In this document: piece by piece, positions 27,634-35,914 of the stretch
Numbering within the stretch: position 1 is the first letter of the stretch
Layout of the letters: each line of letters begins with the position of its first letter
NCBI RefSeq assembly: GCF_004522235.1
Contig: NZ_SDLT01000008.1
Span: 1-35,914, forward strand
Direction of reading: 5' to 3'
Length of the DNA: 35,914 nt
Source of the DNA: Amycolatopsis nivea
GTDB taxonomy: Bacteria > Actinomycetota > Actinomycetes > Mycobacteriales > Pseudonocardiaceae
Made by a program: the position numbers and the translations under genes
Notes under the pieces: generated by a model
Database searches by the model: none
What the model saw: the letters and a program-made list of their open reading frames with translations, nothing else
What the model was told of the DNA's origin: nothing

Positions 27634-29082
27634 GTGCCTTCTCCAGCCGCTGACTCCGCTCGCGCCCGCCGTGTCTCCCTCGTGACCTTGGGCTGTGCCC
27701 GCAACGAGGTCGATTCCGAGGAGCTGGCGGGCCGGCTGGCCGCGGGCGGCTGGGAACTGGCCGCCGAACCGGAGGACTCCGACGTCGTCGTGGTCAACAC
27801 GTGCGGGTTCGTCGAATCGGCCAAAAAGGACTCGGTCGACACGCTGCTCGCCGCCGCCGACACCGGCCGCAAGGTCGTCGCGGTCGGCTGCATGGCCGAG
27901 CGCTACGGCACCGAACTCGCCGACAGCCTGCCCGAGGCCGACGCGGTGCTCGGCTTCGACCACTACGCCGACCTCTCGTCGCGGCTGGACGACGTGGTCG
28001 CCGGCCGCGCGATCGCCTCGCACACCCCGTCCGACCGCCGCAAGCTGCTGCCGATCAGCCCGGTGCAGCGGCCCGCCGCGACCGCCGAGGTCGAGGTGCC
28101 CGGGCACGCGCAGCACGGCTGGGGCCCGCGCGTCCTGCGCACGCGGCTCGACGATTCCCCGGTCGCCGCGCTGAAGATCGCCTCCGGCTGCGACCGCCGC
28201 TGCTCGTTCTGCGCGATCCCGTCGTTCCGCGGGTCGTTCGTGTCCCGCCAGCCCGACGAGATCGTCGCCGAGGCCGCCTGGCTCGCCGAGAACGGCGCGA
28301 AGGAACTGTTCCTGGTCAGCGAGAACTCCACGTCGTACGGCAAGGACTTCGGCCGCGACGGCACCCGCGCGCTCGAACTGCTGCTGCCGCGGCTCGCGGA
28401 GATCGACGGCATCGAGCGCGTCCGCGTCTCCTATCTGCAGCCCGCCGAAACGCGGCCGCAGCTGGTGCGGGCGATCGCGACCACGCCGGGCGTCGCGGAC
28501 TACTTCGACCTGTCCTTCCAGCACTCCAGCGAGCAGGTGCTGCGCCGGATGCGCCGGTTCGGGTCCACCGACTCGTTCCTCGCGCTCACCGAGCAGATCC
28601 GCGAGTACTCGCCCGAGGCGGGCATCCGCACCAACGTGATCGTCGGCTTCCCCGGCGAGACCGAGGACGACCTCGCAGAGCTGGAGCGGTTCCTCACCGG
28701 GGCCCGGCTCGACGCGGTCGGCGTGTTCGGCTACTCCGACGAGGACGGCACCGAGGCCGAGACCTTCGAGGGCAAGCTCGACCCGGCCGTGGTCGCCGAG
28801 CGCGTCGCGCGCATCTCGGCGCTGGTCGAGGAGCTGACCGCGCAGCGCGCCGAGGACCGCATCGGCACCTTCGTGGACGTGCTGGTCGAGCACGACGGCA
28901 CGGACGGCGACGACGCGGTCGGCCGCGCCGCGCACCAGGCCCCTGAGGTCGACGGGGAATGCGTCATTCTCGAGGACGAAGAGACCAAGCCGCTCTCCGT
29001 GGGCGACATCGTCCGCTGCGAGGTCGTCGACTCCGCCGGCGTCGACCTGGTCGTCCGTCCGGCACCGGACGCCGGCCGGTGA
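27634..29082 (+). CDS. rimO: Ribosomal protein S12 methylthiotransferase
   Basis: RimO is a radical-SAM enzyme that methylthiolates an Asp of ribosomal protein S12. The 482-aa protein has the N-terminal UPF0004 domain with three cluster cysteines (Cys21 in VTLGCARN, Cys57 in VNTCGF, Cys86 in AVGCMAE). The radical-SAM motif CDRRCSFC holds Cys186, Cys190 and Cys193. A C-terminal TRAM domain (about 415-480) follows. The 'LGC(A/P)KN' opening and the EN(S/T)(S/T)xYG segment place it with RimO rather than MiaB. The GTG start has a -10 box 7 nt upstream. The stop overlaps the pgsA start (GTGA at 29079-29082), so the two are translationally coupled. Confidence 0.95.
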   Translation: MPSPAADSARARRVSLVTLGCARNEVDSEELAGRLAAGGWELAAEPEDSDVVVVNTCGFVESAKKDSVDTLLAAADTGRKVVAVGCMAERYGTELADSLPEADAVLGFDHYADLSSRLDDVVAGRAIASHTPSDRRKLLPISPVQRPAATAEVEVPGHAQHGWGPRVLRTRLDDSPVAALKIASGCDRRCSFCAIPSFRGSFVSRQPDEIVAEAAWLAENGAKELFLVSENSTSYGKDFGRDGTRALELLLPRLAEIDGIERVRVSYLQPAETRPQLVRAIATTPGVADYFDLSFQHSSEQVLRRMRRFGSTDSFLALTEQIREYSPEAGIRTNVIVGFPGETEDDLAELERFLTGARLDAVGVFGYSDEDGTEAETFEGKLDPAVVAERVARISALVEELTAQRAEDRIGTFVDVLVEHDGTDGDDAVGRAAHQAPEVDGECVILEDEETKPLSVGDIVRCEVVDSAGVDLVVRPAPDAGR

Positions 29083-29726
29083 GTGCCGCGCCCAGCGGGG
29101 CTGGCGAGGGCGTGCCCCGCGCCGCGTCGGAGGGCGGGGCCCAGCTGCCCGAGGCGACTCCGGTCCCGACGCTGAACCTGGCGAATCTGCTCACCATCTC
29201 GCGGCTCGTCCTGGTCCCGCTGTTCGTGGTCGCGCTGTTCACCGGCCACGGCGAGGACACCACCTGGCGCGCGATCGCCACCGGGCTCTTCGCCATCGCC
29301 TCGGCCACCGACCAGGTCGACGGCTGGGTCGCCCGCCGCTACGGGCTCATCACCGACTTCGGCAAGATCGCCGACCCGATCGCGGACAAGGCGCTCATCG
29401 GCGCCGCCCTGGTCGGGCTCAGCGCGCTGGGGGAGCTGTCCTGGTGGGTCACGATCGTGATCGCGGTGCGCGAGATCGGCGTGACCCTGCTGCGGTTCTG
29501 GGTGATCCGGCACGGCGTGATCCCGGCCAGCCGCGGCGGCAAGGCGAAGACGATGGCGCAGATCATCGCGATCGTGACCTATCTGCTGCCGCTGCCGGCC
29601 GGCGCGGACCCGGTGCGCTGGGCGCTCATGGGTCTCGCGGTGGCGCTGACCGTGATCACCGGCGTCGACTACCTGATCCGCGCGATCCGCCTGCGCGCCG
29701 CCGGCCGGCGCGCGATGGGCTCGTGA
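29079..29726 (+). CDS. pgsA: CDP-diacylglycerol-glycerol-3-phosphate 3-phosphatidyltransferase
   Basis: PgsA makes phosphatidylglycerophosphate, the committed step toward phosphatidylglycerol and cardiolipin. The 215-aa protein carries the complete CDP-alcohol phosphotransferase signature D-x2-D-G-x2-A-R-x8-G-x3-D-x3-D, in [19 protein letters not shown] and the following IADPIAD (about residues 79-105). About six membrane helices surround it. The N-terminal 28 residues are polar and variable. The start is GTG, overlapping the rimO stop by 4 bp; the next gene begins inside this gene's stop (TGATG). It corresponds to Rv2746c (pgsA3) by order. Confidence 0.93.
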   Translation: MSAAPSGAGEGVPRAASEGGAQLPEATPVPTLNLANLLTISRLVLVPLFVVALFTGHGEDTTWRAIATGLFAIASATDQVDGWVARRYGLITDFGKIADPIADKALIGAALVGLSALGELSWWVTIVIAVREIGVTLLRFWVIRHGVIPASRGGKAKTMAQIIAIVTYLLPLPAGADPVRWALMGLAVALTVITGVDYLIRAIRLRAAGRRAMGS

Positions 29727-30190
29727 TGACCGAAGCGCGCGAACTGGTCGCGACCCTCACCCGCCGGGGGGAAACCGTGGCCGCCGCGGAGTCGCTCACG
29801 GCCGGTCTCGTCTGCGCCACACTCGCCGAGGTGCCGGGCGCGAGCGCGGTGCTCCGCGGTGGTCTGGTGGTCTACGCCACAGAGCTGAAGGCCGCGCTCG
29901 CCGGGGTCGACGAACAGCTGCTGGCCGAGCACGGCGCGGTGCACCCCGACGTCGCCGCGCAGCTGGCCAAGGGCGCGCGGGAGCGCTGCGGGGCGACCTG
30001 GGGCCTCGGCCTGACCGGCGTCGCCGGGCCGGATCCGCAGGACGGCGTGGCCCCGGGAACGGTGTACGTCGGGCTCAGCGGACCCGGCGTGGACACGGTG
30101 CGTGAGCTGGCCGAGACCGGTGACCGGGACACGATCCGGACCGCGTCGGTGCGCGCCGCGTTCGCGCTGCTCGGGGAACAATTAGACTGA
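29726..30190 (+). CDS. cinA: CinA C-terminal-type nicotinamide-nucleotide amidohydrolase
   Basis: This 154-aa stand-alone CinA-C (PncC-like) domain would deamidate nicotinamide mononucleotide to nicotinate mononucleotide in pyridine-nucleotide recycling. Family motifs are TVAAAESLTAGL (about 17-28), the GGLVVYATELKAALAGV block (about 46-62) and GLTGVAGPDPQDGVAPGTVYVGL (about 93-115). The N-terminal molybdopterin-binding-like domain of full CinA is absent, as in most actinobacterial copies. The ATG shares one base with the pgsA stop (TGATG). It ends just upstream of the ClgR box. Confidence 0.93.
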   Translation: MTEARELVATLTRRGETVAAAESLTAGLVCATLAEVPGASAVLRGGLVVYATELKAALAGVDEQLLAEHGAVHPDVAAQLAKGARERCGATWGLGLTGVAGPDPQDGVAPGTVYVGLSGPGVDTVRELAETGDRDTIRTASVRAAFALLGEQLD

Positions 30191-30200
30191 AAACGGCGTT

Positions 30201-30211
30201 CGCCCTTGGCG
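30201..30211. promoter_or_regulatory. ClgR-box (CGC-N5-GCG) upstream of clgR
   Basis: CGC-CCTTG-GCG at 30201-30211, read on the minus strand as CGCCAAGGGCG, fits the ClgR operator consensus known from Corynebacterium and Mycobacterium (CGC-YnAnR-GCG). It is 80 nt before the clgR start. A -10-like TAACGT lies at 30253-30258. Autoregulation by ClgR is the natural reading. Confidence 0.65.
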
Positions 30212-30290
30212 TACGTACGTGTCAAGTCCTGCACTCGGGGTACCGCTCTGGGTAACGTAGGAGGCACCAGTTCGGGAAGGGAGGCGCGTG

Positions 30291-30740
30291 ATGACCGTGC
30301 TGTTGCGCGAGGCGATCGGTGATCGGCTCCGTCATGCCCGCACCAACCAGCGTCGGACGCTGCGTGACATCTCCCGCGCCGCCCGGGTGAGCCTCGGCTA
30401 CCTGTCCGAGGTCGAGCGCGGCCAGAAGGAAGCTTCCAGCGAGCTGCTGGCGTCGATCTGCGAGGCGCTGGAGCTGCCGCTGGGCGAGCTGCTGCACAAG
30501 GTCGCCGCCGACGTGTCGGCCCTCGACAAGGTCGAGGTCGCGCCGGTCGAAGAGGTGGAGACCGCGCCGGCCCAGACTGTTCCGGACCGGGGCGAGGCCG
30601 GGTTCGAAGGCGGCCGCCTGGTGTCGGAGCTGATCGGCGACGACCTCTCCGACCTGCGGCTTCAGCCCGCGCCGCGGATGAACACGACGTTGCGGACCAC
30701 GATCGGCGCGCCCAAGCTCGCGTCCACGATCGCGGCGTAA
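30291..30740 (+). CDS. clgR: HTH transcriptional regulator ClgR
   Basis: ClgR activates clp protease genes and the psp stress module in actinobacteria. The 149-aa protein has an XRE-type helix-turn-helix (about residues 8-68: [32 protein letters not shown]) and a longer, acidic C-terminal part ending in STIAA. The terminal Ala-Ala is the kind of C-terminus through which ClgR is degraded by Clp in relatives. ATG at 30291 is preceded by AAGGGAGG (30277-30284) at ideal spacing, better than the GTG at 30288. It is followed by a strong terminator, so the pspA-pspM genes downstream also need their own promoter or read-through. Confidence 0.93.
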   Translation: MTVLLREAIGDRLRHARTNQRRTLRDISRAARVSLGYLSEVERGQKEASSELLASICEALELPLGELLHKVAADVSALDKVEVAPVEEVETAPAQTVPDRGEAGFEGGRLVSELIGDDLSDLRLQPAPRMNTTLRTTIGAPKLASTIAA

Positions 30741-30760
30741 CGCCGGCGCTGTTTCGCTGC

Positions 30761-30788
30761 ACGGCCCCGGGGATCTCCCCGGGGCCGT
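30761..30788 (+). terminator. Strong perfect hairpin between clgR and pspA
   Basis: Arms of 13 bp (30761-30773 and 30776-30788, ACGGCCCCGGGGA and its complement) are separated by only TC. There is no U tract, as is common in actinobacteria. It lies 20 nt after the clgR stop. Confidence 0.75.
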
Positions 30789-30893
30789 CGGCGTGCGCGG
30801 GGTTCCCCTCCGGGCCGGTCCCGGCCGCCGGTCAGGGCTGACCCTGAATTCCCCCGGGGTCGCCTGGAACGGCGGAGGCCGACCTGACACGAT

Positions 30894-30920
30894 GGAACCC
30901 AACGCCGGGGTCGGTACGTT
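30894..30920 (+). promoter_or_regulatory. Candidate ECF-sigma promoter for pspA
   Basis: GGAACC (30894-30899), a 17-nt spacer and CGTT (30917-30920) match the GGAAC/CGTT promoters of SigE/SigH-type extracytoplasmic-function sigma factors. Transcription would start about 30927, giving a leader of about 67 nt before pspA. In mycobacteria SigE drives this module, which supports the reading. Confidence 0.5.
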
Positions 30921-30993
30921 GTGCGACTAGGGGAGCGACGCCCCGCCCCGAAGCAATCAGGGCCCGTGGGACGCAAGAAGGCAGGCGGAGGAG

Positions 30994-31848
30994 ATGGCCA
31001 ACCCGTTCGTGAAGTTCTGGAAGTACATGATGGCGGCGTTCTCGTCGAAGATCGACGAGCACGCCGACCCGAAGGTACAGATCCAGCAGGCCATCGAGGA
31101 GGCGCAGCGCAACCACCAGGCGCTGACGCAGCAGGCCGCCTCCGTGATCGGCAACCAGCGGCAGCTGGAGATGAAGCTCAACCGCCAGCTCGGCGAGGTC
31201 GAGAAGCTGCAGGCCTCGACGCGCCAGGCGCTGGTGCTGGCCGACGAGGCCCGCAGCAAGGGCGACGAGGCGAAGGCGACCCAGTTCGAGACCGCGGCGG
31301 AGAGCTTCGCCGCGCAGCTGGTCACCGCCGAGCAGAGCATCGAAGACCTCAAGACGCTGCACGACCAGTCGCTGCAGGCGGCGACGCAGGCCAAGCAGGC
31401 CGTCGAGCGCAACGCGACGATGCTGCAGCAGAAGCTGGCCGAGCGCACCAAGCTGCTCTCGCAGCTGGAGCAGGCGAAGATGCAGGAGCAGGTCTCCGCG
31501 TCGCTGAACCAGATGAGCCAGCTGGCCGCGCCGGGCAACACGCCGTCGCTGGAAGAGGTCCGGGACAAGATCGAGAAGCGCTACACCACCGCGCTGGGCT
31601 CGGCGGAGCTGGCGCAGAACTCGGTGCAGGGCCGCATGATGGAGGTCCAGGAGTCGGCCACCCAGATGGCGGGCCACTCGCGGCTCGAGCAGATCCGCGC
31701 GTCGATGCGCGGCGACTCGGTCGCCCAGGTCACCGACGGCAGCGCGTCCGCGGGCGCGGGTGCGGCCAAGCCGGCCGCCGCCTCCGGCGACATCCAGCGG
31801 GAGATCCAGGCCCGCGTGCAGGCGGAACAGGGCAAGAACCCGGCCTGA
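30994..31848 (+). CDS. pspA: Phage-shock protein A (PspA/IM30 family)
   Basis: PspA oligomerises on damaged inner membrane and preserves its integrity. It can also hold a transcription factor inactive. The 284-aa protein is almost wholly alpha-helical coiled coil (about residues 25-225). It has an N-terminal amphipathic segment ([26 protein letters not shown]) and the typical '[20 protein letters not shown]' start of the coil. It is followed by a C-terminal Ala/Gly linker and a short last helix ([16 protein letters not shown]). It corresponds to Rv2744c. The ribosome site GGAGGAG is adjacent to the ATG. pspM follows after 38 nt. Confidence 0.95.
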   Translation: MANPFVKFWKYMMAAFSSKIDEHADPKVQIQQAIEEAQRNHQALTQQAASVIGNQRQLEMKLNRQLGEVEKLQASTRQALVLADEARSKGDEAKATQFETAAESFAAQLVTAEQSIEDLKTLHDQSLQAATQAKQAVERNATMLQQKLAERTKLLSQLEQAKMQEQVSASLNQMSQLAAPGNTPSLEEVRDKIEKRYTTALGSAELAQNSVQGRMMEVQESATQMAGHSRLEQIRASMRGDSVAQVTDGSASAGAGAAKPAAASGDIQREIQARVQAEQGKNPA

Positions 31849-31886
31849 CCGGCCGGGCACGAGCGGCGCGCAGGGGGTAGGGCCGG

Positions 31887-32873
31887 ATGACCAAGCGACG
31901 GGACTTCAGCGAGTTCAACGCGAAGCTCGAGAAGCACATCGAGCGGTTGCCCGACTACGCCCAGCGCGCCCAGGAAAAGCTGCAGCGGTACTTCCCGCCC
32001 GCCGACGAGGCGGGCGGGAAGCCGCAGCAGAACGGCCGGACCCAGCGCGGTCCGGTCTCCCCGCAGCCGCCGGCGCCGCGCCGCCCGTCGGCCCCGGCCG
32101 CGTTTTCCGCGGTGGCCGGACAGGTGCCCGCGGTGGCCGAGGTCCGCGCGAAATGGCAGCGCTGGAACGAGCCGAGCGCGAAGCACCAGCGGCGGGTCCG
32201 CCGCACCTCGCGCGTGCTGACGCTGTGGGTGCTGGTCACGATCCTGTTCGGGGTCCTCACCGTGCTCACCGCCACCGGCCTGCTCGGCGGGGCGGTGGCC
32301 GGTCCGGAGATCGGGCAGGCGGTGTTCTCCGGGTTCGCGACGCTGGTGTTCGGCACGTTCAGCGTCCGCACCGGGATGCGGCTGCGAGAGCTCAAGAAGG
32401 TCGAACTGCCCGCCGCGCCCAGCGGCCCGCCGCCGCTGCCCGCCGCCGGTTCGGCCGCGCGCGAGCCGATGGAGCGGCTGGCCGAGTCGGAAGCCTCGCT
32501 GCGCGAACTCCTGAAGCAGCTTTCGGTCCCGACTTCGCTGGGCACCACGGCGGTTCCCGAGGTTTCCGTCGCCGACGCCCGCGCGACGGCCGACGAGGCG
32601 GCCCGTGCGCTGCGCGGCCTGGCCGACCGGATCCAGGCGATCGAACGGGGCCGCAATTCCGCGCCGGAGCGCGAACGTTCCGCGCTGCAGGCCGCGATCG
32701 CGAAACTGCGCGAACAACTCGACGACGGCATCGAGGGCTACGGCGGCCTGGTCGCCGCGGCCGGTCGTGCCGTGGCCGCGAGCAGTGACGGGATGGTCAC
32801 GTCGCGGGAGGCGCTGACGGACGCGACGGACCGGCTCGCCGGGTTGGCGCTGGCGTTGAAGGATCTCGGCTGA
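31887..32873 (+). CDS. pspM: PspM-like membrane protein of the actinobacterial Psp system
   Basis: This 328-aa protein occupies the position of Rv2743c (PspM), which binds PspA at the membrane in mycobacteria. It has a basic N-terminal part with a helical opening (RRDFSEFNAKLEKHIERLPDYAQ) and a Pro-rich stretch (about 56-72). Two adjacent membrane helices lie at about 109-131 and 143-160, followed by a Pro linker (about 174-190) and a long helical C-terminus (about 195-328). Both ends are predicted cytoplasmic. The assignment rests on order, two-helix topology and the typical opening. No separate PspN-like gene (Rv2742c) follows; instead there is a 387-bp gap. Confidence 0.85.
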   Translation: MTKRRDFSEFNAKLEKHIERLPDYAQRAQEKLQRYFPPADEAGGKPQQNGRTQRGPVSPQPPAPRRPSAPAAFSAVAGQVPAVAEVRAKWQRWNEPSAKHQRRVRRTSRVLTLWVLVTILFGVLTVLTATGLLGGAVAGPEIGQAVFSGFATLVFGTFSVRTGMRLRELKKVELPAAPSGPPPLPAAGSAAREPMERLAESEASLRELLKQLSVPTSLGTTAVPEVSVADARATADEAARALRGLADRIQAIERGRNSAPERERSALQAAIAKLREQLDDGIEGYGGLVAAAGRAVAASSDGMVTSREALTDATDRLAGLALALKDLG

Positions 32874-33260
32874 CCCTGGTCCGTGGGCTCCAGGTGGCTG
32901 ACTTGCGACCGGGGAATCCGCTGTGAAACGCCCGATCCAGGGGTGAATGTGGTACGGGCCTGCTGCTTCGCGACGACTCCGGGAATCGCAGCGACCGGGC
33001 GGGATCACCGTCCTGATGGCCGAGTTTGGGATTCCGGTCGGCGCAACCGGACAGTCCGGCCGCGACGGTGCGTGAGTTTCCCCCGCACACCGCAACAATC
33101 GCGTAATCCGATCCTGCTGGTGACGGAAACGTCTGCGGTTTAACGTTTTTCTCATGAGGTCGGTGTTGGCACCCGCCAGGCCCGGCGTCGCAGGCTGAGG
33201 TTCGCGGCGCCGGACGTACACAGTGGACTCCTCCGATCCCGCCGAGGAAAGGACGCCCTC
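32874..33260. other. 387-bp intergenic region without a recognised gene
   Basis: No convincing coding frame, tRNA or known riboswitch is seen. It includes a small GACG-GAAA-CGTC hairpin with a GNRA-type loop (33122-33133), an AACGTT palindrome (33142-33147) and a T5 run, features that may belong to a promoter or small RNA. The ribosome site of the next gene (GAGGAAAGGA) is at 33244-33253. The loss of the clgR-psp cluster continuation (a PspN homologue) maps here. Confidence 0.35.
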
Positions 33261-34568
33261 GTGACTACGCTCCCGCCGGAACCTGATCCTGTTCCCGTCC
33301 CTCCGCCCAGCTCGCACGAGCGGGTCCGCACCGCGTTCGAGCTGCTCGCGAAAGCCGACCGCCCCGGACTCTGGGCTTCGGTGCGGACCATGGAGGAAGT
33401 GCTCGTCGAGGCGAAAACCGTCGACGAACGCGTCCACGCCGGAGAAGACCTGCCGCTCGCCGGAATCGTCTGCGCGGCCGACGCCGACGGCCCGCCCGCG
33501 CTCGCGCGGCTGACCGACGCCGGCGCGGTGGTCCTCGGAACCACTGTCGCGGACCCGGAAAACGCGGTGGTGGGACTCGAGATCGTCGACCTGGCACTGA
33601 ATTCCGCCGCCCGCGAGATCGCCGCCCCGCCTGGCGTGCTCACCCTCAAACCGACGCCCGGGCTCATCCCCGGCCCGACCGTTTCGGTGTCCGCGCACCG
33701 CCTCGCGTCCGCCCAGCGCGCGATCGCGGCGATGCTCGGCCCCGATGGTCTGGACCCGGCGGCCCGCGAATGGCCCGCCGACGTCCGGCTCGCCGCCGGG
33801 CAGCACCCGCGCCTCGGCATCCCCGCCGAGGCCAGCCTGCCGCTGCCCGCGAGGAGGGCGTTCGACGTCGCCGCGGCCTCTCTGGAGGCTTCGGGTGCGG
33901 TGCTGGTCCCTGTGGACGTCAGCGCGCTTTACCGGGCCGGAAACGCCCCTGCGGCGCGCTCGCTGCTGGCGGAGCTGGACGCGGTTCTCCTGCCGACCGT
34001 CGGAGTCCTGGACGCGACGCTGAACGCCCTGGATCTCGCTGCGGCGACCGTGCCGGGGGACCGGCGGCCGTACGGGATCACGGTGGTGACAAGGGCGTTC
34101 GAGGACCAGATCGGGCTCGACCTGGCTTCGGTGCTGACCGGCGAGCAGTCGCCGGATCCGTATCCGTGCGAAAGCGTCGACGTCGTGGTGTTCGGCGCGC
34201 ATCTGTGCGGCCAGCCGCTGCACGACGAACTGCACGGCGCCCGGTTCGGCGGTCTGGTCCGGACCGCCGAGCGCTACCGGATGGTGCTGCTCGACGGGGT
34301 CACGCCGCCGCAGCCCGGGGTGGTCTCCGGCTCGGCGGGCGTGGACGGCGAGCGCTGGCGGTTGTCTCCCGCGGCGTTCGGCCGGTTCGCGGCCGGCTTG
34401 GCCGCGCCGTTCGTGCTGGGCCGGGTCGAACTGGAAGACGGGAGCACGCCGCTCGCGGTGCTGTGCGAACCAGCGGCCGCGGCGGGCGGGGAAGGTCTGG
34501 ACCGGTACGCGTCCTGGCGGGGGTACCTGCGGTTCGTCAGCACTGGCGGACCGCGGTTCCCCGGCTGA
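33261..34568 (+). CDS. Degenerate amidase fused to allophanate-hydrolase C-terminal domain
   Basis: This 435-aa protein resembles a shortened allophanate hydrolase (AtzF). The C-terminal AtzF_C domain (about 305-435) is clear: VVFGAHLCGQPLHDEL, then GARFGGLVRTAERYRM, GEWR-like GERWRLSPAAFGRF and the RYASWRGYL end. The N-terminal part (20-300) follows the amidase outline (LPLAGI at 64-69, GAVVLGTT, LTLKPTPGLIPGP at 127-139, LDAVLLPTVG). However, it lacks the catalytic Lys segment (normally VKDNIDVAG) and the Gly/Ser-rich GGSSSGS block with its serine pair. It is therefore probably not an amidase. The GTG start has a GAGGAAAGGA ribosome site at 7 nt. Function unknown; the remaining active-looking part is the gamma-glutamylcyclotransferase-like C domain. 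Confidence 0.75.
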   Translation: MTTLPPEPDPVPVPPPSSHERVRTAFELLAKADRPGLWASVRTMEEVLVEAKTVDERVHAGEDLPLAGIVCAADADGPPALARLTDAGAVVLGTTVADPENAVVGLEIVDLALNSAAREIAAPPGVLTLKPTPGLIPGPTVSVSAHRLASAQRAIAAMLGPDGLDPAAREWPADVRLAAGQHPRLGIPAEASLPLPARRAFDVAAASLEASGAVLVPVDVSALYRAGNAPAARSLLAELDAVLLPTVGVLDATLNALDLAAATVPGDRRPYGITVVTRAFEDQIGLDLASVLTGEQSPDPYPCESVDVVVFGAHLCGQPLHDELHGARFGGLVRTAERYRMVLLDGVTPPQPGVVSGSAGVDGERWRLSPAAFGRFAAGLAAPFVLGRVELEDGSTPLAVLCEPAAAAGGEGLDRYASWRGYLRFVSTGGPRFPG

Positions 34569-34595
34569 GGCCGGGCGGTCGCTTTCGGCGCGGGG

Positions 34596-34623
34596 GCCCG
34601 AGTCTTCGTGGGCGGACTCGGGC
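34596..34623. terminator. Bidirectional terminator between convergent genes
   Basis: GCCCGAGTC (34596-34604) and GACTCGGGC (34615-34623) form a 9-bp perfect stem with a 10-nt loop. It sits in the 66-bp gap between the amidase-like gene and the 3' end of pyrD. Confidence 0.7.
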
Positions 34624-34634
34624 TCGGCGCTGTG

Positions 34635-35669
34635 CTACCGGGCGGCGAGCCCCCGGCCGACGCGGCGGACGAGTCCCGGCCCGTGCAGGGCGAAGCCGGT
34701 GTAGAGCTGCACGAGGCTGGCCCCGGCGTCGAGCATGCGGCGGGCGTCGTCCGGGCCGAGGATGCCGCCGACGCCGATGATGGGCAGCTTGCCTTCGGTC
34801 TTCTCGTGGACGAAGCGGACGACCTCGGCCGAACGCCGGGTCAACGGACGGCCGGAGAGCCCGCCGGTTTCGGCGGCCAGCGCGGCTTCGGTGGGGTCGA
34901 TGCCTTCGCGGGAGAGAGTCGTGTTGGTCGCGATGATTCCGGCGACGCCGTGCTCCAGGCAGACTTCGAGGAGCTCGGCGAGCGCGTCGTCGGTGAGGTC
35001 GGGGGCGACCTTGACCAGCAACGGAGTGTTGCCGCCCAGTTCGGCGCCGGTCTTGCGGAGTTCGGCGAGCAGTTCGGCGAGCGCGGCTTTGTCTTGCAGC
35101 GCACGGAGACCCGGGGTGTTGGGGGAGCTGACGTTGATCGCGAAGTAGTCCGCGTAGGGGTGCAGGGCGCGCAGCGAGAAGCGGTAGTCCTCGACGGCCT
35201 CGTCCAGCGGCGTCACCTTGGACTTGCCGATGCTGATCCCCAGCGGGACGGCGGGTTTTCCGTCGGCGGCCAGGCGGTCGGCGAGGGCTTGGGCCCCGTC
35301 GTTGTTGAAGCCCATGCGGTTGATGACCGCGTCGGTGGCCGGGAGGCTGTAGAGGCGGGGTTTGGGGTTGCCCGGCTGGGGATGGCGGGTGACTGTGCCT
35401 ACTTCGACGAACCCGAAGCCCAGGGCGGGCCAGGCGTGGAGGGCGCGGCCGTTTTTGTCCATGCCCGCGGCCAGGCCGATCTTGTTGGGGAAGGTCAGGC
35501 CGAGGACGGTGGTGGGGTCGGCGGTGCGGTACAGCTTCGAGATCGGGCGGAGGGATTTTCCGGCTCGGCTCAGCAAGGTGACGGTGCGTTCGTGGACTAC
35601 CTCGGGGTCGTGGTAGGCGAGCCGGTACATCGCTGGGCGGACGATCCTGTCGAAGAGCACGTCGTCCAT
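34635..35669 (-). CDS. pyrD: Quinone-dependent dihydroorotate dehydrogenase (class 2)
   Basis: PyrD oxidises dihydroorotate to orotate at the inner membrane, passing electrons to quinone. The 344-aa FMN barrel has an N-terminal membrane-associating helix (1-45) that marks class 2. It also shows [10 protein letters not shown] (65-74), [25 protein letters not shown] (117-125) and [11 protein letters not shown], with catalytic Ser182. The C-terminal phosphate loop (IGVGGI ... [11 protein letters not shown]) is complete. I started it at the ATG at 35669; an in-frame ATG at 35825 would add 52 low-complexity residues and reach into a long palindrome, so it is unlikely. A 6-bp hairpin (35741-35756) lies in its leader region. 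Confidence 0.95.
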   Translation of the reverse strand: MDDVLFDRIVRPAMYRLAYHDPEVVHERTVTLLSRAGKSLRPISKLYRTADPTTVLGLTFPNKIGLAAGMDKNGRALHAWPALGFGFVEVGTVTRHPQPGNPKPRLYSLPATDAVINRMGFNNDGAQALADRLAADGKPAVPLGISIGKSKVTPLDEAVEDYRFSLRALHPYADYFAINVSSPNTPGLRALQDKAALAELLAELRKTGAELGGNTPLLVKVAPDLTDDALAELLEVCLEHGVAGIIATNTTLSREGIDPTEAALAAETGGLSGRPLTRRSAEVVRFVHEKTEGKLPIIGVGGILGPDDARRMLDAGASLVQLYTGFALHGPGLVRRVGRGLAAR

Positions 35670-35804
35670 GCTGCCGTATGGGGGGTGGGCTGGCTGGGGT
35701 GGATCTCGGTTGGTGTGGTGGGGGTCGCGTTGTGCGGCTCGTCGCCTGGCGGCGACATTGCCTGCCTTGGTTGCGTGGGGCACCCCGAAGTTTGATTGTG
35801 CTGA

Positions 35805-35861
35805 CGGTCTGGGGGTGCTTGTCAAGGCGGGAAAGATGCCTTGACAAGCACCCCCAGACCG
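35805..35861. repeat. Perfect 24-bp inverted repeat upstream of pyrD
   Basis: Arms at 35805-35828 and 35838-35861 are exact complements around the loop GGGAAAGAT. Inner parts read CTTGTCAAGGC and GCCTTGACAAG; outer parts are GGTCTGGGGG and its complement. It is unrelated in sequence to the GGAATC-centred palindromes elsewhere in the window. The position, about 135 bp before pyrD, fits a terminator for a gene beyond the window edge or a second REP-like family. Confidence 0.8.
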
Positions 35862-35914
35862 CAGGGAGGCTTCGTATCGGGGTGCGGGGGAGGGGCTGGG
35901 TGCCTCGCTCGTTG

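Noticed and set aside
32874..33260. Riboswitch or known small RNA in the gap before the amidase-like gene
   Set aside because: No consensus of c-di-AMP, cobalamin or other common actinobacterial riboswitches could be recognised; only a tiny hairpin and a T5 run are visible.
31581..34235. An 884-codon minus-strand frame opposite pspA, pspM and the amidase-like gene
   Set aside because: It overlaps three supported genes and their intergenic region and lacks any motif or ribosome site.

Overview
This window is a high-GC chromosomal segment of an actinomycete. The gene order is that of Corynebacteriales/Pseudonocardiales: thyX, dapA, rnj, ftsK, argA, rimO, pgsA, cinA, clgR, pspA, pspM. Apart from insertions, it follows the block thyX (Rv2754c) to Rv2743c of Mycobacterium tuberculosis. 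Together with near-universal G/C third codon positions, frequent GTG/TTG starts and very G+C-rich intergenic palindromes, this suggests Pseudonocardiales, most likely Amycolatopsis or a close relative. The genus is inference.

Layout. 1-3005: a VTT/YqaA-like membrane protein (-), a GtrA-like membrane protein, a GNAT acetyltransferase (-) and a YcaQ-type winged-helix DNA glycosylase. 3494-5220 (-): a two-gene operon of a ribbon-helix-helix protein and a cytosolic DUF4097 beta-repeat protein. Its leaderless promoter carries TGACGTCA-type operator candidates and lies divergently from thyX. 5305-12315: thyX with an ACT-domain gene, an Nramp metal transporter with a DtxR/MntR-like operator candidate, a membrane Ser/Thr kinase, then dapA translationally coupled to RNase J. 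12317-16657 (-): a possible 35-aa membrane peptide, an EamA exporter, a WrbA-like flavoprotein, an acylglycerolphosphate acyltransferase, a lipoprotein and a CU044_5270-like protein. 16786-20939: ftsK, a small lipoprotein whose 3' end is part of a 209-bp tandem array, and convergent argA. 21096-27466: an acyltransferase-3/SGNH envelope-polymer acetylase and a 1400-residue protein with one degenerate and three intact CbxX-type AAA+ modules. 27634-30190: rimO, pgsA and cinA, with overlapping start/stop codons. 30291-32873: clgR, pspA and pspM, the mycobacterial-type envelope-stress module, with a ClgR box and an ECF-type promoter candidate. 33261-35669: a degenerate amidase fused to an allophanate-hydrolase C-terminal domain, convergent with pyrD (-).

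The core genes cover DNA precursor synthesis (thyX, pyrD), lysine/cell-wall precursors (dapA), RNA decay (rnj), chromosome segregation (ftsK), arginine synthesis (argA), ribosome modification (rimO), phospholipid synthesis (pgsA) and membrane stress (clgR-pspA-pspM). The less ordinary material is the 209-bp tandem array at the lipoprotein/argA junction, three copies of a long palindrome family at gene 3' ends, a 93-nt foldback element at the end of wrbA, the RHH-DUF4097 operon, the four-module AAA+ protein, and a run of -10 boxes placed 6-8 nt before start codons (leaderless genes). I saw no tRNA, rRNA, CRISPR array, IS transposase or recognisable riboswitch.
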